A DNA stretch of 64,000 nt, taken from contig CM055822.1 of assembly GCA_029582265.1 (NCBI GenBank), positions 37,512,590 through 37,576,589 on the forward strand, read 5' to 3'. The DNA comes from Zoroaster sp. YZ-2022. Its lineage: Eukaryota > Echinodermata > Asteroidea > Forcipulatida > Zoroasteridae. A program made the position numbers and the translations under genes. Every line of letters starts with the position of its first letter. Position 1 is the stretch's first letter. Under the pieces are notes generated by a model. That model was not told the DNA's origin. It made no database searches and worked only from the letters and a program-made list of their open reading frames with translations. Below, piece by piece: positions 51,409-61,963 of the stretch.

Positions 51409-51740
51409 TTTATGCATTTTTGACACCTTGACCTTTGACCTAGTTGTTTAGAGAGGTCGTTTTGAGTATATACATATGTTTTTTAGATTCACAAGGTCAG
51501 GTTTCTATTCACTTCTAATACACTTTGTCCTGAAAATGAATAGTTTTAGAGATAATTGACCTCGAAATTTGAAAATTACCACCTAATTTAAATATGCAAA
51601 TTAGCTCACTTCCGGGTTGAAACTCTTGTCCCATTTTGGATATGTCATAAATAACTACATAATAAACAAGAATCGACAATAAAACAAACTTTTGCAATTT
51701 GTGTGACTCAACATGGAAAAAATGTATAAATCTGGTCCTC
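51409..51740 (-). repeat. Right terminal inverted repeat of the 3.7-kb transposon
   Basis: Reverse complement partner of 48062-48382. The outer end on the + strand reads TCTGGTCCTC. It is followed within 30 bases by a long poly-T run (51769-51798). Confidence 0.88.
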
Positions 51741-51764
51741 GAAGCATGTATGCATTGGGCACTG

Positions 51765-51802
<38 letters not shown>

Positions 51803-52651
51803 CTCAAGAGCACTGGACAGAGCTCTTTTGATCGTTTTTTTCCCAGATTCTGTGCACCTAAGAAATGCTCTGCATTATTATTATTATAATCCAAAATTTA
51901 GAGCCATAGCAAGATCCCTGTATACATTGTGTATAAATTGTGAATTTCTTTTGTATTACATGTAGGTGATAGCTAAATGGTTCTGGTTTCATGCACTGAA
52001 AGGTCATGACAGGTCCACCTGCCAAGCAGTGACCCTTTGGCGGTGTATACATGTAGATACATACAATGTACTTGTGTGTACACTCCATACTGTATATTCT
52101 TAACAAATATGGTATGGCATATTATGTACTTCATGTTGTATACAGGTACATGTACATGTAGTGATGCAGGGGTCAAAATTAACTTGAATTTTATGGTAGC
52201 GAGCAGGACCAGCCGCAACTGAATTGTTCTAGTCTTCCTTACATGTAGTTTTGAGTAGCTCTTTAGAAAGTCATTATTAACTACAATGCACACAGCGTGA
52301 CTAATAAAACAAAACAATTATTGTTCATGTGTAACATTACACGTGCCTCAAAATAGTGCTTTAAAATTAGTTCCACAAATAACACACAATCAAGAGCATG
52401 CACATAAGTTTTTCTTACTATGCCACAGAAATGTAAATTTTTATTTGAATTGTAATGTGTTGCTTATTTTTGTACACTAGCCCTGGGACTCTCAAAGCTA
52501 TTGTAGTAGATAAGTGTTGTACTACAATGTACATGTACATGTACATCATGTACATGTACCTGTAGTCCTTCTGTTAATCCACTATCCCTAGGTAGTACAT
52601 GTATAGGGCTAGTGGTAAATGCAACCCTTGTGTTGACACATGTAATAATAA
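51741..52651. other. Poly-T run and TACATG-rich stretch, no gene seen
   Basis: A 30-base T run at 51769-51798, (TTA)n at 51876, and TGTACATGTACATG clusters at 52145 and 52530-52560. Confidence 0.5.
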
Positions 52652-53068
52652 TGTAACACTGGAAAGAGGGGTACTGCTACACGATGAAGAAAACACACTT
52701 ATAAGAGAAGCTTCTTGGGCCGAACAAATATTGTATTTATTTCTCCGTGGCTATGACAAGAAGTACAAAATTTATTCTTATACTCACTACTGACTGTAGG
52801 GTCACAAAGTTATTGGACTAGCAGTACAGCAGAGAGAGAGAAGTGTGTTGGAGTAAGATCAATAGAGGATGTAATCTAACAGAACTTAATAATGGGATCT
52901 GGTCACTTACAACTGTGGGGGTAGTTTATTATAATTTAGGGGAGGTCCAAAAGGTCATAAAATTGGTCTAAGGGATGTCAGTCTTGGAGACAGGGAAATT
53001 TATGATCCCACTGACCCCACATGTGGTCAGTGGCCTTAAGTGTAAAATCTACCAGATGTCAGCTTACA
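52652..53068. mobile_element. Probable solo LTR inserted in a SINE (AAT)n tail
   Basis: 417 bases with TGTAA...TTACA ends. AATAAT tail sequence stands on both sides, continuous with the SINE at 53069-53450, as expected from insertion into that tail. The flanking microsatellite hides the target duplication. Confidence 0.45.
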
Positions 53069-53450
53069 ATAATAATGTGGACTTACATGTATATACATGT
53101 AGAGCACTTACACATGTATCCACTAAACTGGTGCTCAAGGCGCATTATATTATTACCCCTGCACATCAGGCTCATAAATCATTCCTGAAACCATCCCAGC
53201 TCCCTGGGGAGTATACAACTCAATTGCTGCCATTACAGCATACATGTACCCATATAGGGCTAATCAAACACAACAACCAACTCTGCCCTCACAGGTACCC
53301 ATTTACCCCTGGGTGGAGAGAAGCAATTACGAAGTGTTTTGCTCAAGGACACAAACACCATGGTCGTGGTTGGGATTCGAACCCACATTCTGACGACTCA
53401 GCCATCAGAACACAAATCCGATGCACTAAACCGCTCGACCATGGCACTCC
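53069..53450 (-). mobile_element. tRNA-Leu-like SINE, copy 4
   Basis: Reverse copy: (AAT)n at the left, GGTGCTCAAGGCGCATTATA, GGGATTCGAACCC, ending CGCTCGACCATGGCACTCC. Its tail was entered by the probable solo LTR at 52652-53068. Confidence 0.88.
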
Positions 53451-53864
53451 ATACTGACATTGACAAAGTACATAATGTGTACATTTTTTTGTAATGTGCA
53501 TTATCCATAACATGTACAATACACACATGAATATATGCATAATGTACCCTCATCACCCTACATTTAATTGCTGAGTAAACTCCGGTTGCCAGTCAACTTG
53601 CCCCCTGGCAAACTCGCCCCTTACAAACTCGCCCCTCACAAAATTTCCCCGACAAAGTCGCTCCTCGGCAAACTCGCCTCCCCCTTATGGTATCCAGACT
53701 GATTTAATATTTAAAACCCTCCTACTGTTTGACCATTTGAAACCATTCAAAATTTCCACTTACCAAAATGCCCATTGGTTTTGTACACACATGGTGATAC
53801 CATTTGAACAGTGTTGGTAGCAAGGTTTACTACCATTCAAACCCTTATAAAAATCCACTGCAGT

Positions 53865-54822
53865 TTTACTGTAATAAAACTGTAGTTTTACTGTGGTATT
53901 TAAAGTTTTACTATAATAATTGAATTAAACATGAAGTTTGTGTTACTACAGTTTTATTACAGTAACTGTAGAAGCAAGAAACTATAGTAAATTTACACTA
54001 AAAGTGGAGTATATTTTTTACTGTAGTTTTACTATGATAATTTAATGTAGTAAAACTACACTAAAACTGTAGTAAAATTACAGTAATCCTATGTTACTTT
54101 CCCTTTAATAATACTGCATTGTTACTACATTTTCAATGTAATTCAATTATAATATTATTGCAGTAAAATTGTACTATTCCTGTATTATACTCATTTAGTA
54201 TTACTGTAGTTTTATTATGATCTAACTACAGTTTTTAATGTCATATAACTGTATTAATACTACAGTAAAATGTAGTATTCCTGTATTACTCATTTGGTAT
54301 TACTGTAGTTTTATTATGATCTAACTACAGTTTTAATGTCATATAACTGTATTAATACTGCAGTAAAATTGCAGTATTCCTGTATTGTACTCATTTGGTA
54401 TTACTGTAGTTTTATTATGATTTAACCAGAGTTTTGAATGTAATACAACTATAGTAATACTGCAGTAAAATTGCAGTATTCCTGTATTACACTCATTTGG
54501 TATTACTGTAGTTTTGTTCTGATTTAACTAGAGTTTTTAATGTCATATAACTATAGTAATACTGCAGTAAAATTGCAGTATTCCTGTATTATACTCATTT
54601 GGTATTACTGTAGTTTTATTATGATTTAACCAGAGTTTTGAATGTAATACAACCATAGTAATACTGCAGTAAAATTGCAGTATTCCTGTATTACACTCAT
54701 TTGGTATTACTGTAGTTTTGTTATGATTTAACTAGAGTTTTGAATGTAATATAACTATAGTAATACTGCAGTAAATTGCAGTATTCCTGTATTATACTCA
54801 TTTGGTATTACTGTAGTTTTAT
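53865..54822. repeat. 101-bp satellite rich in ACTGTAGTTTTA dyads (left part)
   Basis: Units run ACTGTAGTTTTATTATGATT, then AATACTGCAGTAAAATTGCA, then TATACTCATTTGGTATT. About seven units follow 300 bases of irregular CTGTAGTTTTA words. The array continues after the hAT insertion at 57105-57235. Confidence 0.88.
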
Positions 54823-57104
54823 TAGCGGTGTGCGTTTTCGGATATTTTTTGGAACCGGATACCCGAAATCAGGAAACTTCGGATACCTGGATACCCGTTT
54901 TCATTTTTGTTGAAAACATGCCTCCTTTGGTGTACAAAAGCAACACAACATGTAGGCGTGAAAGAAAAAGTGCAGATCCTTTGTTGTATTTTTAGTCATA
55001 TGAAACGTATTGAAATGAGTCACAAATGAGGGTTGCGCTCACATGATTTGCAAAAAGCATAGCGATAGCTTTCAAACTGCAACTGGACGGATGAATAACT
55101 TTGAATAGGTCTGGGATTTTAATATAATATGCAGAGTAAATGGCTGCGAACACTCCTGAAGTAGTTCAATGAACAATCTAGTTTTCCTGAGGTATTTTAT
55201 GAGTTCGAGCATTGGTATGAATTAAGATACCAAGACAAGTGATTGTTTGGGAAGGGCTGTCCATCTTTGAGCAATTTATATGAAATACTAACCATAAAGT
55301 AAAACAAGTAATTAAAATGCCATTTACAATCCTCACGTGTATTTTCAATTTTGATGAGAAAATCATCCAGGTAAGCAACGACCCCATTACAACCATGATG
55401 TTGCATCATACGAGAGACATGCAGACGGAGTAATTCTATGAAAATGCATGGCGCACGTGTATTTCCAAATGGAAGTTTAGTGCCATTTAAATAAGTCATC
55501 GGGATGACAGGTATATATATATACCGATAAGCACTTTTGAGATCAACTTTGGGAGTCATATTATTGGAGTAATACTTTTGTTTATGTCTTCCCAGCGCGT
55601 TGTAATGGGCAGCAAATTTTGGTGCGCTTTCATCCGTCGATCTTTCAAGTTTTGGATCGAAATTGAAGTCTGAAGCTATATGTACATTGTACATGTACAC
55701 CTGATGTATAGCCTACACTGATGTTTGGAAAGGCACTAACACAAACAACCTTGACCTACACATTGAATTATTTTGGCGTGAAAGAAAAAGTATTTTTAGT
55801 CATATGAAATGTATTGAAATGAGCCGTTGCGCTCAGATGACTTTCAAAAAGCATACTTAGCTTTCAAACTGCAGCTGAAGGGATGATTAATGATGTCTGG
55901 GGTAACTTTGAGGATGTCTGGTTTTAATAGAATATTCCACCAAATGTACACTGGTGTATGACAAGAAACTATAAATCCTGATATTTTGAGATATCTGCAA
56001 ACACATTCTTAGTATGGTTTATTTTTAAATAGGAACTATACATCTCAAATGGCATCTCAAATTACATCTAAATATTAAACAAATTTTGGATAAATAGAGA
56101 ATTAGCTGTTGCAAACTGCTTACCAACCTAAAGGACCTGTAGTATAAATGCAAACTAGTCGTTATTCGTTTCGAACCTACAGCAGGTTCTTTCTCAAAGG
56201 GGAAATAGGATTGATAAATAATTAGTAGGGTGTTTAATTTGTTAGGGTGTTATTGAATATAAATTACGGGTAGTTTACTGTCTTAATACATGTACCACGA
56301 ACAAAATAACACGCGGGCATGGATTCACTGTTTTCTTCCCTATGTATTCATCGCAACATGTATTCTCCAAATTTGTGTCAGTAGATAACGTCTCAAAAAG
56401 ATCAATTTCATCTTGCTATTAACAAGCACAGATTATAATCTGGTAGTCTGGATTACAATTGGTGTCGTTTTAAGTGAGTGGCACATGCATATCGCGCGTA
56501 GCATGCAGCAATGGCACGCTTAATTCATACGGTACTCGATCGTTTCATGAATAATCAAATTGTTTCTGTATACATGGTGTAACAGTCTAGCAACGTTCTA
56601 ATTAGGCTATAACTATTTTATGTTCTTTAAATTAAAATGTTAACGACGATGACTCTGTAACCCCTTACACTACACACTCGTATACAAAACCCACACCCTC
56701 ACGCTGCATTCTCTGTGGCATAAACAAACCTTGGGTGAAGGTAGTGATTAACTTGCTTAACTTTTTCTGTACAAAACCCACTCTATGGGGTTGTCGTATA
56801 CAATGTAATAGGACATCCTCTACGAAAGTGTTTTTAATGTAACACAAACAGTTGGACAAAAGTGTATGGAAAATGTCCGTAAAATACTACAAAGGCGTTA
56901 TCAGAGTGTTAATCTCTTGAATAAAAATTGTCCTTAAAGTGTAAACATTACATTGTTCAATAGTAAAGATTTCTGTTCACATCACTGAAATGGTAAGTCC
57001 CAATTTTAAAAAGTCGTTTACGGGTACCCGGAACCGAAAAATGGAATCGGGTAATGACAGTTTCGGTCGGGTATCCGGATACCCGGATACCTGGCACAGC
57101 CCTA
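54823..57104. mobile_element. hAT family element, copy 3 (2.3 kb)
   Basis: The ends TAGCGGTGTGC and GCACAGCCCTA carry the same GGATACCCG subterminal repeats as the other copies. The target duplication is AGTTTTAT (54815-54822 and 57105-57112). The insertion splits a 101-bp satellite array. A DIRS-like RT fragment sits in its interior. I see no hAT transposase. Confidence 0.92.
55197..55700 (-). pseudogene. Reverse transcriptase fragment, DIRS/Ngaro-like
   Basis: The - strand frame contains KVDLKSAYRYI, a PFGNTRAP segment where DIRS-type RTs have a PFGL.S.P motif, and VVAYLDDFLI. This set is typical of tyrosine-recombinase retrotransposons (DIRS1/Ngaro). Only the central palm remains, with no recombinase or gag visible. 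It lies inside the hAT copy at 54823-57104. Similar 170-base direct repeats flank it (54955-55130 and 55775-55940). Confidence 0.75.
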
Positions 57105-57235
57105 AGTTTTATTATGATTTAACTAGAGTTTTGAATGTAATACAACTATAGTAATACTGCAGTAAAATTGCAGTATTCCTGTATTATACTCATTTGGTAT
57201 TACTGTAGTTTTATTATGATTTAACTAGAGTTTTG
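57105..57235. repeat. 101-bp satellite, part right of the hAT insertion
   Basis: Same unit as 53865-54822, in register after removal of the hAT element and one 8-base duplication. It then ends in an A/T-rich run. Confidence 0.85.
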
Positions 57236-58037
57236 AAAAAAATAAAAATTAGAAATCTGTACTTTTTTTTTCTTTTTTTTTGCCCGGCGACGAATATTCA
57301 AAACATTGGTCTGAATATTAAAAAAAAATAAAAATAAATAAGTTGATTTTTCGTGTCGAGAAAACGAATTGCGAAAAAAAAAATCGTGAAGGCTACGTGT
57401 CTGTGTACTTGAATACCATACGTTTCGATCACGCATCCATACGTGCCGTCCTGATGATGTGCATCGGCCCCGGCCGGCCGCGCGGCGATCCGACTCCGTG
57501 CCTCCCTCATGTCTTGATATCAAATACATACAGCGCAGCGGGGCGTGCTGAACCGTGAGAACAGCCCGTGTGCACTGTTCGGTGCTAGACCAGCGGCCGT
57601 GGGATTGGGTGTTAGACGGAAAGTGTAATACGCGATGTAAACATAATAGTTTGATACCCGTCCCTTTATACTTGTGTAATCAAATTCCATGCTGTTGCAC
57701 GTTCGTTCTGTCAGCAACGAATACTTTTCTGAATTCTATGACTGTAAAGGAGGGAGGAAAGCTGGATAAATGCTTTATTGCCGCATCCCTTGATGTGAAA
57801 GTATTGGTTCATTGTCCAATGCAATGGGCGTCGGTGAACAATCCCTTGAATCACTGCAAGTGCCGTCGACATGACTGCCACCGGAACGGCTAGAAATGTA
57901 ATACACAGCTTCGTTCAGGTGGAAATTTATCGAAATGAAGATAAACCCTGCAGGGAAGAAGGAAGAGAAGCAATCCACTTGTACTTCTGCTAGTGCTAGT
58001 GCTACTGAAGAATGTCGTCTCCGACCGCCACTTTTTA
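57236..58037. other. CpG-rich island in AT-rich DNA (57400-57900)
   Basis: CCCGGCCGGCCGCGCGGCG at 57468 and dense CpG to about 57890, unlike the flanks. It could be a promoter/first exon or the GC-rich part of a mobile element. Frames in it (e.g. 57555-57893 +) have no recognisable motif. Confidence 0.4.
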
Positions 58038-58655
58038 AGAGGATTTTTTGGATTTTTTGCAACCACTAACCAGGTAAAAATTATTCTATCGTTTTTGGGG
58101 GTACAGAAAACATAAACTATCTTGACTCCACTTTTTTTTAGTGTTATGATGGTTTTCAGAATTTATTTCCCTTCTAAAAAAATCCTCCCCTTCAGAAAAT
58201 AGAAGGATCCTTGGGTAGAATGTCGTATCCGACCGCCACTTTTTCTCATTAAATATAACCAATTATGTTAATCTTACGTTACCTACCTAGTATTTTTTAG
58301 TAAGGTGAAGAACATATGGATGATGATGGAAATATACTTCAAATTATTCCAGGATATTTATTTCATTAAAAATCAGGCATTTTGGTATACGATGACTTCC
58401 TCAGTCATGTCAGTCTGATCTTGTAAACTCCACAAATTTAGTGACCAACACAGTCATTGTACATGCGTAGTGGCAACTAGAGCCTATAATAGGATCATCC
58501 TTCTATTTTCTGAAGGAGGATTTTAGAAGGAAATTATCAAGTCCGAAAACCATCATAAAAGTGGATTTTAAAGATAGTTTTTGCTTTCTGTACCCTAAAA
58601 TCGATGGAATCATTTTTAACTGGTTAGTGGTTGTTAAAAATTCAAAAACCCTTTC
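58038..58655. mobile_element. MITE with ~170-bp inverted repeats
   Basis: 58038-58212 and 58487-58655 are inverted copies: CAACCACTAACCAG and CTGGTTAGTGGTTG, TATGATGGTTTTC and GAAAACCATCATA, CTTCAGAAAATAGAAGGAT and ATCCTTCTATTTTCTGAAG. A 24-base phrase (GTCG.TCCGACCGCCAC) occurs on both sides of the left arm (58014 and 58219). Confidence 0.78.
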
Positions 58656-59899
58656 AATTCGCAGTAACAATTATTAAAATAATACAAAATAATAAATAAA
58701 TTATAATGGGTATTAAACAGAAATTTAAAAGATGCATAGAAGGCTTATTATAACTGACATGGAATTGCGAGACGGAGGCAAATCCCAGTATAAAAAACAC
58801 CTTATGATCGTCGTCCAATGGATTTACATGTACATGTATACAACACTTCCCATCATTTTTTATTTTTTTTCCCTGTCTGACAACTTTTTCAGCACCTAAA
58901 ATCCGTAAACCAACTAATAAAATTGGAATGGCCTTTACCCTGAATGGCACCTCACACGGTTGAACATACGGTCTACTGAGCTGTCAAGATGCTGCAACAC
59001 CTACAGGACTCGGATGTTTGTCAGAAATCCTTTTTTAAGTGGATATAAGTCAGTTCATTTTACCTGTTTGGTTGAGCTTTAACATTATTGATCATTGATT
59101 TTAGATCTCATATTCTAGAGGTTTGCTATGGCACCGTGTAAAAATGAACAAAAATTCATGTTTCAATTAGTGTGTTCTAATTGCCTTTAGGAGAGTTGAA
59201 ATAACAAGTTCATACCAGTACCAAGCCTGCTGATAAAACAGTACTAGTTGACCTCAACATTGAAAGTGTGTCTCCCCCGTTTCCATAACCCTTTTTACCA
59301 ATGGCCAGCATTGAATGTTCATGTTCCGTACATACATTGACGTGACCTAAGTTTATATGAGACTGGCCTATATTTTAATTAGCATCTATGGAAATAAACT
59401 TGCCATTTCATAGTCTAAAAAAATTATTTTATAACAACAATTTGTTGTTTTACTCAGGTAAATTTACATTACATTTATTTATAATCTTATAGACATATTT
59501 TCTTTGCACATTCATAAGATAAAGTGCAATCTCAAAGCGAATGTACCAAAGCATTACTTTATCTTTAGTTTTTATAATTCAACTTTGTATTTTGTTTTCA
59601 TGGTCATCAGGCGACTGTTACAAAAACATTTAAAACAAATTAATATGGGTTAATTTTTAAACTATGTATTTTATTTTATTATTTTGTTTCATGGTGGCCA
59701 GGTGCTCAAGAATAAGACTGAAGATGTATCATGTACCAAACGATTTTGTTTTGTGTTATGTAATTTCGTCTGATAGAATCATCATGATTACTGTCGGTTT
59801 ATTGTTGCTAGACCTGTTTAAGTCAGTGTAATGTTATAGGAACCTGTTAATTAATTGTGGTCAAGATCCACAACAAAATAATTATTTTACAGCAGTAGG
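58656..59899. other. AT-rich stretch, no feature recognised
   Basis: No supported ORF or terminal repeat. Possibly an insertion splitting the ACTGT satellite block. Confidence 0.4.
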
Positions 59900-60560
59900 A
59901 ACAGGAAAAATACAGTAAACTTGCAGTTACAGTGAAACTACATTGTAGTAAAACTGTAATAAAACTACAGTACAATTACAGTGATAATCTAGTAAAAATG
60001 AATTAAACTACAGTTTCAACATTGTTTTACTACACAAAAATTGTATCAAAATTATGCTGAAACTATAATAAAAACTGCAGTAATATTACAGTGAAACTAC
60101 AGTGTAGTAAAACTGTAATAAAACTACAGTACAATTACAGTGATATTCTAGTAAAAATGAATTAAACTACAGTTTCAACATTGTTTTACTACACAAAAAT
60201 TGTAGTAAAACTATGCTGAAACTATAATAAAAACTGCAGTGATATTACAGTGAAACTACAGTGTAGTAAAACTGTAATAAAACTACAGTACAATTACAGT
60301 GATATTGTAGTGAAAGTGCGTTAAAACTACAGTTTTAACATAATTTTAACATAGTTTTATCACACGATTTTGGCCAAAACACTATAGTTCTACTACAGTT
60401 ACTACAGTAATCTATTATGATAAAACTACAGTTATTCTGTAGTGTTATTACAGTACAAATAAGAAAATATTGCATGTTTACTGTGTTTTTACTATAATAC
60501 CACTGTAGGAAAACAACAGTAAAATTATAATAAAAACTATAGTAATAATGCAGTGGTTTT
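59900..60560. repeat. 159-bp satellite of ACAGT/ACTGT words
   Basis: About 2.5 units with spacing 159 (CAGTGAAACTACA at 59930, 60089 and 60248), then irregular CAGTAAAACTA words. The same vocabulary as 53865-54822, in the other orientation. Confidence 0.85.
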
Positions 60561-60829
60561 TTATAAGGGAATCCATTCAAATGCATCAAGGGTCCATTGA
60601 TTCACCACTTAGAAGTATCCAAACATGGTTTTGTATTAGCTGTACTATTACCATTTGGAAAGATCCAAACAAGGTTTTGTATTAGCTGACCTACTGTACC
60701 ATTCAAAACAATATGGGGGAATCAATACTGTACAGTTATTTCACCATTCAAAACCACAAAAGCGAATCGTTTCAAATGGTGGATCAACTTGTATGAAAAA
60801 GGTACCAGAAGTACATGTAGGAGGGTTAA

Positions 60830-61697
60830 GACAGTAAATCAACTTAAACATAAAAATCATTTCAATTAACGTTTTATTTAACAATTTTAAGTACATAATC
60901 TTACATGTACGTACATGTACTGTACATTCATTATTACATTATTTACAAATAAAATTAATAGAGAACTTTCTGTTTTGTCTGACAGTGTGTCAGCGTGTGT
61001 CTTGACATGGTCAACTCACAATGGTGCACAAATATTACCAACTGTTTGGTGCTGATCATCCTACTCTACGTCGCATATATATTGTTAGTAATGACTAAAT
61101 TTGAAAAAGATCCATTTCTATGGCAGCACAGTTATCAGCTCTTTCCAAGCTTATAAAAGAGTTCGGAAAGTGGTGTTTAAATCATTAAAGAAGCAGAAAA
61201 AAATGGAGAGGGATTTCACATGTTCATACATACATTTACATGTAGTTTTATTCTCTGGTTTTGATCATGATGCACACGTGCACACATTACATGAAAAATC
61301 ATCCTGAACAAAGAAAAGATGACCATGTAAATTTGTTCATGATCGCAATAACAATGAAATATCGAACATTAATCTCAAATAAATTATGTAGCATATCCGG
61401 TTTAAATTGAACACATTCTAATGGAAAATTGATGCGTCTTTTGAAGCTGAAATTTATGTTAGTGTAAAATACCAATTTTTTGATAATTTCAAAAAATATG
61501 ATTGTGACATCATCAATGATAAAATGATTGAACCGGAAGTTCACACGAACGCTGTGTGTTTGTCCTGGCAACAAACACTTGAGCTTTCTGTATGACAAAT
61601 TCTGGGGGCCATCCCTCCCTGGGATTTACAATTACATGTACTGTAGTATGTACATGTACATGTACATGTACAGTAGGCCTGTGCTTGGGTCGACAGG
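60830..61697. other. AT-rich stretch ending in a TACATG run
   Basis: No gene recognised. A run of TACATGTACATGTACATG lies at 61650-61672. Confidence 0.5.
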
Positions 61698-61963
61698 TAA
61701 TAATAATAATAATGTGTGGACTTATATAGCGCACGTATCCACCAACTAAGTGGTGCTCCTCAAGGCGCATTCTTTAACGTGCATTACACAACACACGGGA
61801 CCTACGGCTTTACGTCCCATCCGAAGGACGAAGCAATTATGGTTAAGTACCTTGCTCAAGGACACAAGTGTCACGACCGGGGCTCGAACCCACACCCTAG
61901 CTGCTGCTGGTAACACCAGAACTTGAGTTCGGTGCGCTAGACCGCTCGGCCACGACACTCCAT
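61698..61963 (-). mobile_element. tRNA-Leu-like SINE, copy 5 with internal deletion
   Basis: (AATAAT)n then GTGTGGACTTATATAGCGC, and at the right GGGGCTCGAACCC and CTAGACCGCTCGGCCACGAC. The central part is replaced by CTTTACGTCCCATCCGAAGG. Confidence 0.88.

Larger units (their letters stand above)
48062..51740 (-). mobile_element. 3.7-kb DNA transposon with ~320-bp terminal inverted repeats
   Basis: 48062-48382 and 51409-51740 are inverted copies of each other, about 90 percent alike by eye. Both start GAGGACCAGATTTA at the outer end and share the inner part around TCAATTATCTCTAAAAC. They enclose a - strand gene remnant (50755-48948). The flanks (tcgta / gaagc) show no clear target duplication. 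The coding part and long TIRs suggest a cut-and-paste DNA transposon. Academ-type elements are known to carry an XPG/FEN-like nuclease, so this is the closest class I can offer, by inference. Confidence 0.85.
53717..60825. mobile_element. 7.1-kb block bounded by CCCTCCTA-family ends, with later insertions
   Basis: The left end CCCTCCTACTGTTTGACC follows TTAAAA. The right end GTAGGAGGG is followed by TTAA (60826-60829). Just inside both ends lie ACCATTTGAAACCATTC-type words. Inside are palindromic ACTGTAGTTTTA satellites (53865-54822, 57105-57235, 59900-60560). The hAT copy 3 and an unrelated 57236-59900 stretch interrupt it. I infer one original element later split by insertions. Confidence 0.5.

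Noticed and set aside
57555..57893. 112-codon ORF in the CpG-rich island
   Set aside because: No recognisable motif, irregular cysteine-rich composition from GC-rich DNA, and no supporting splice sites.
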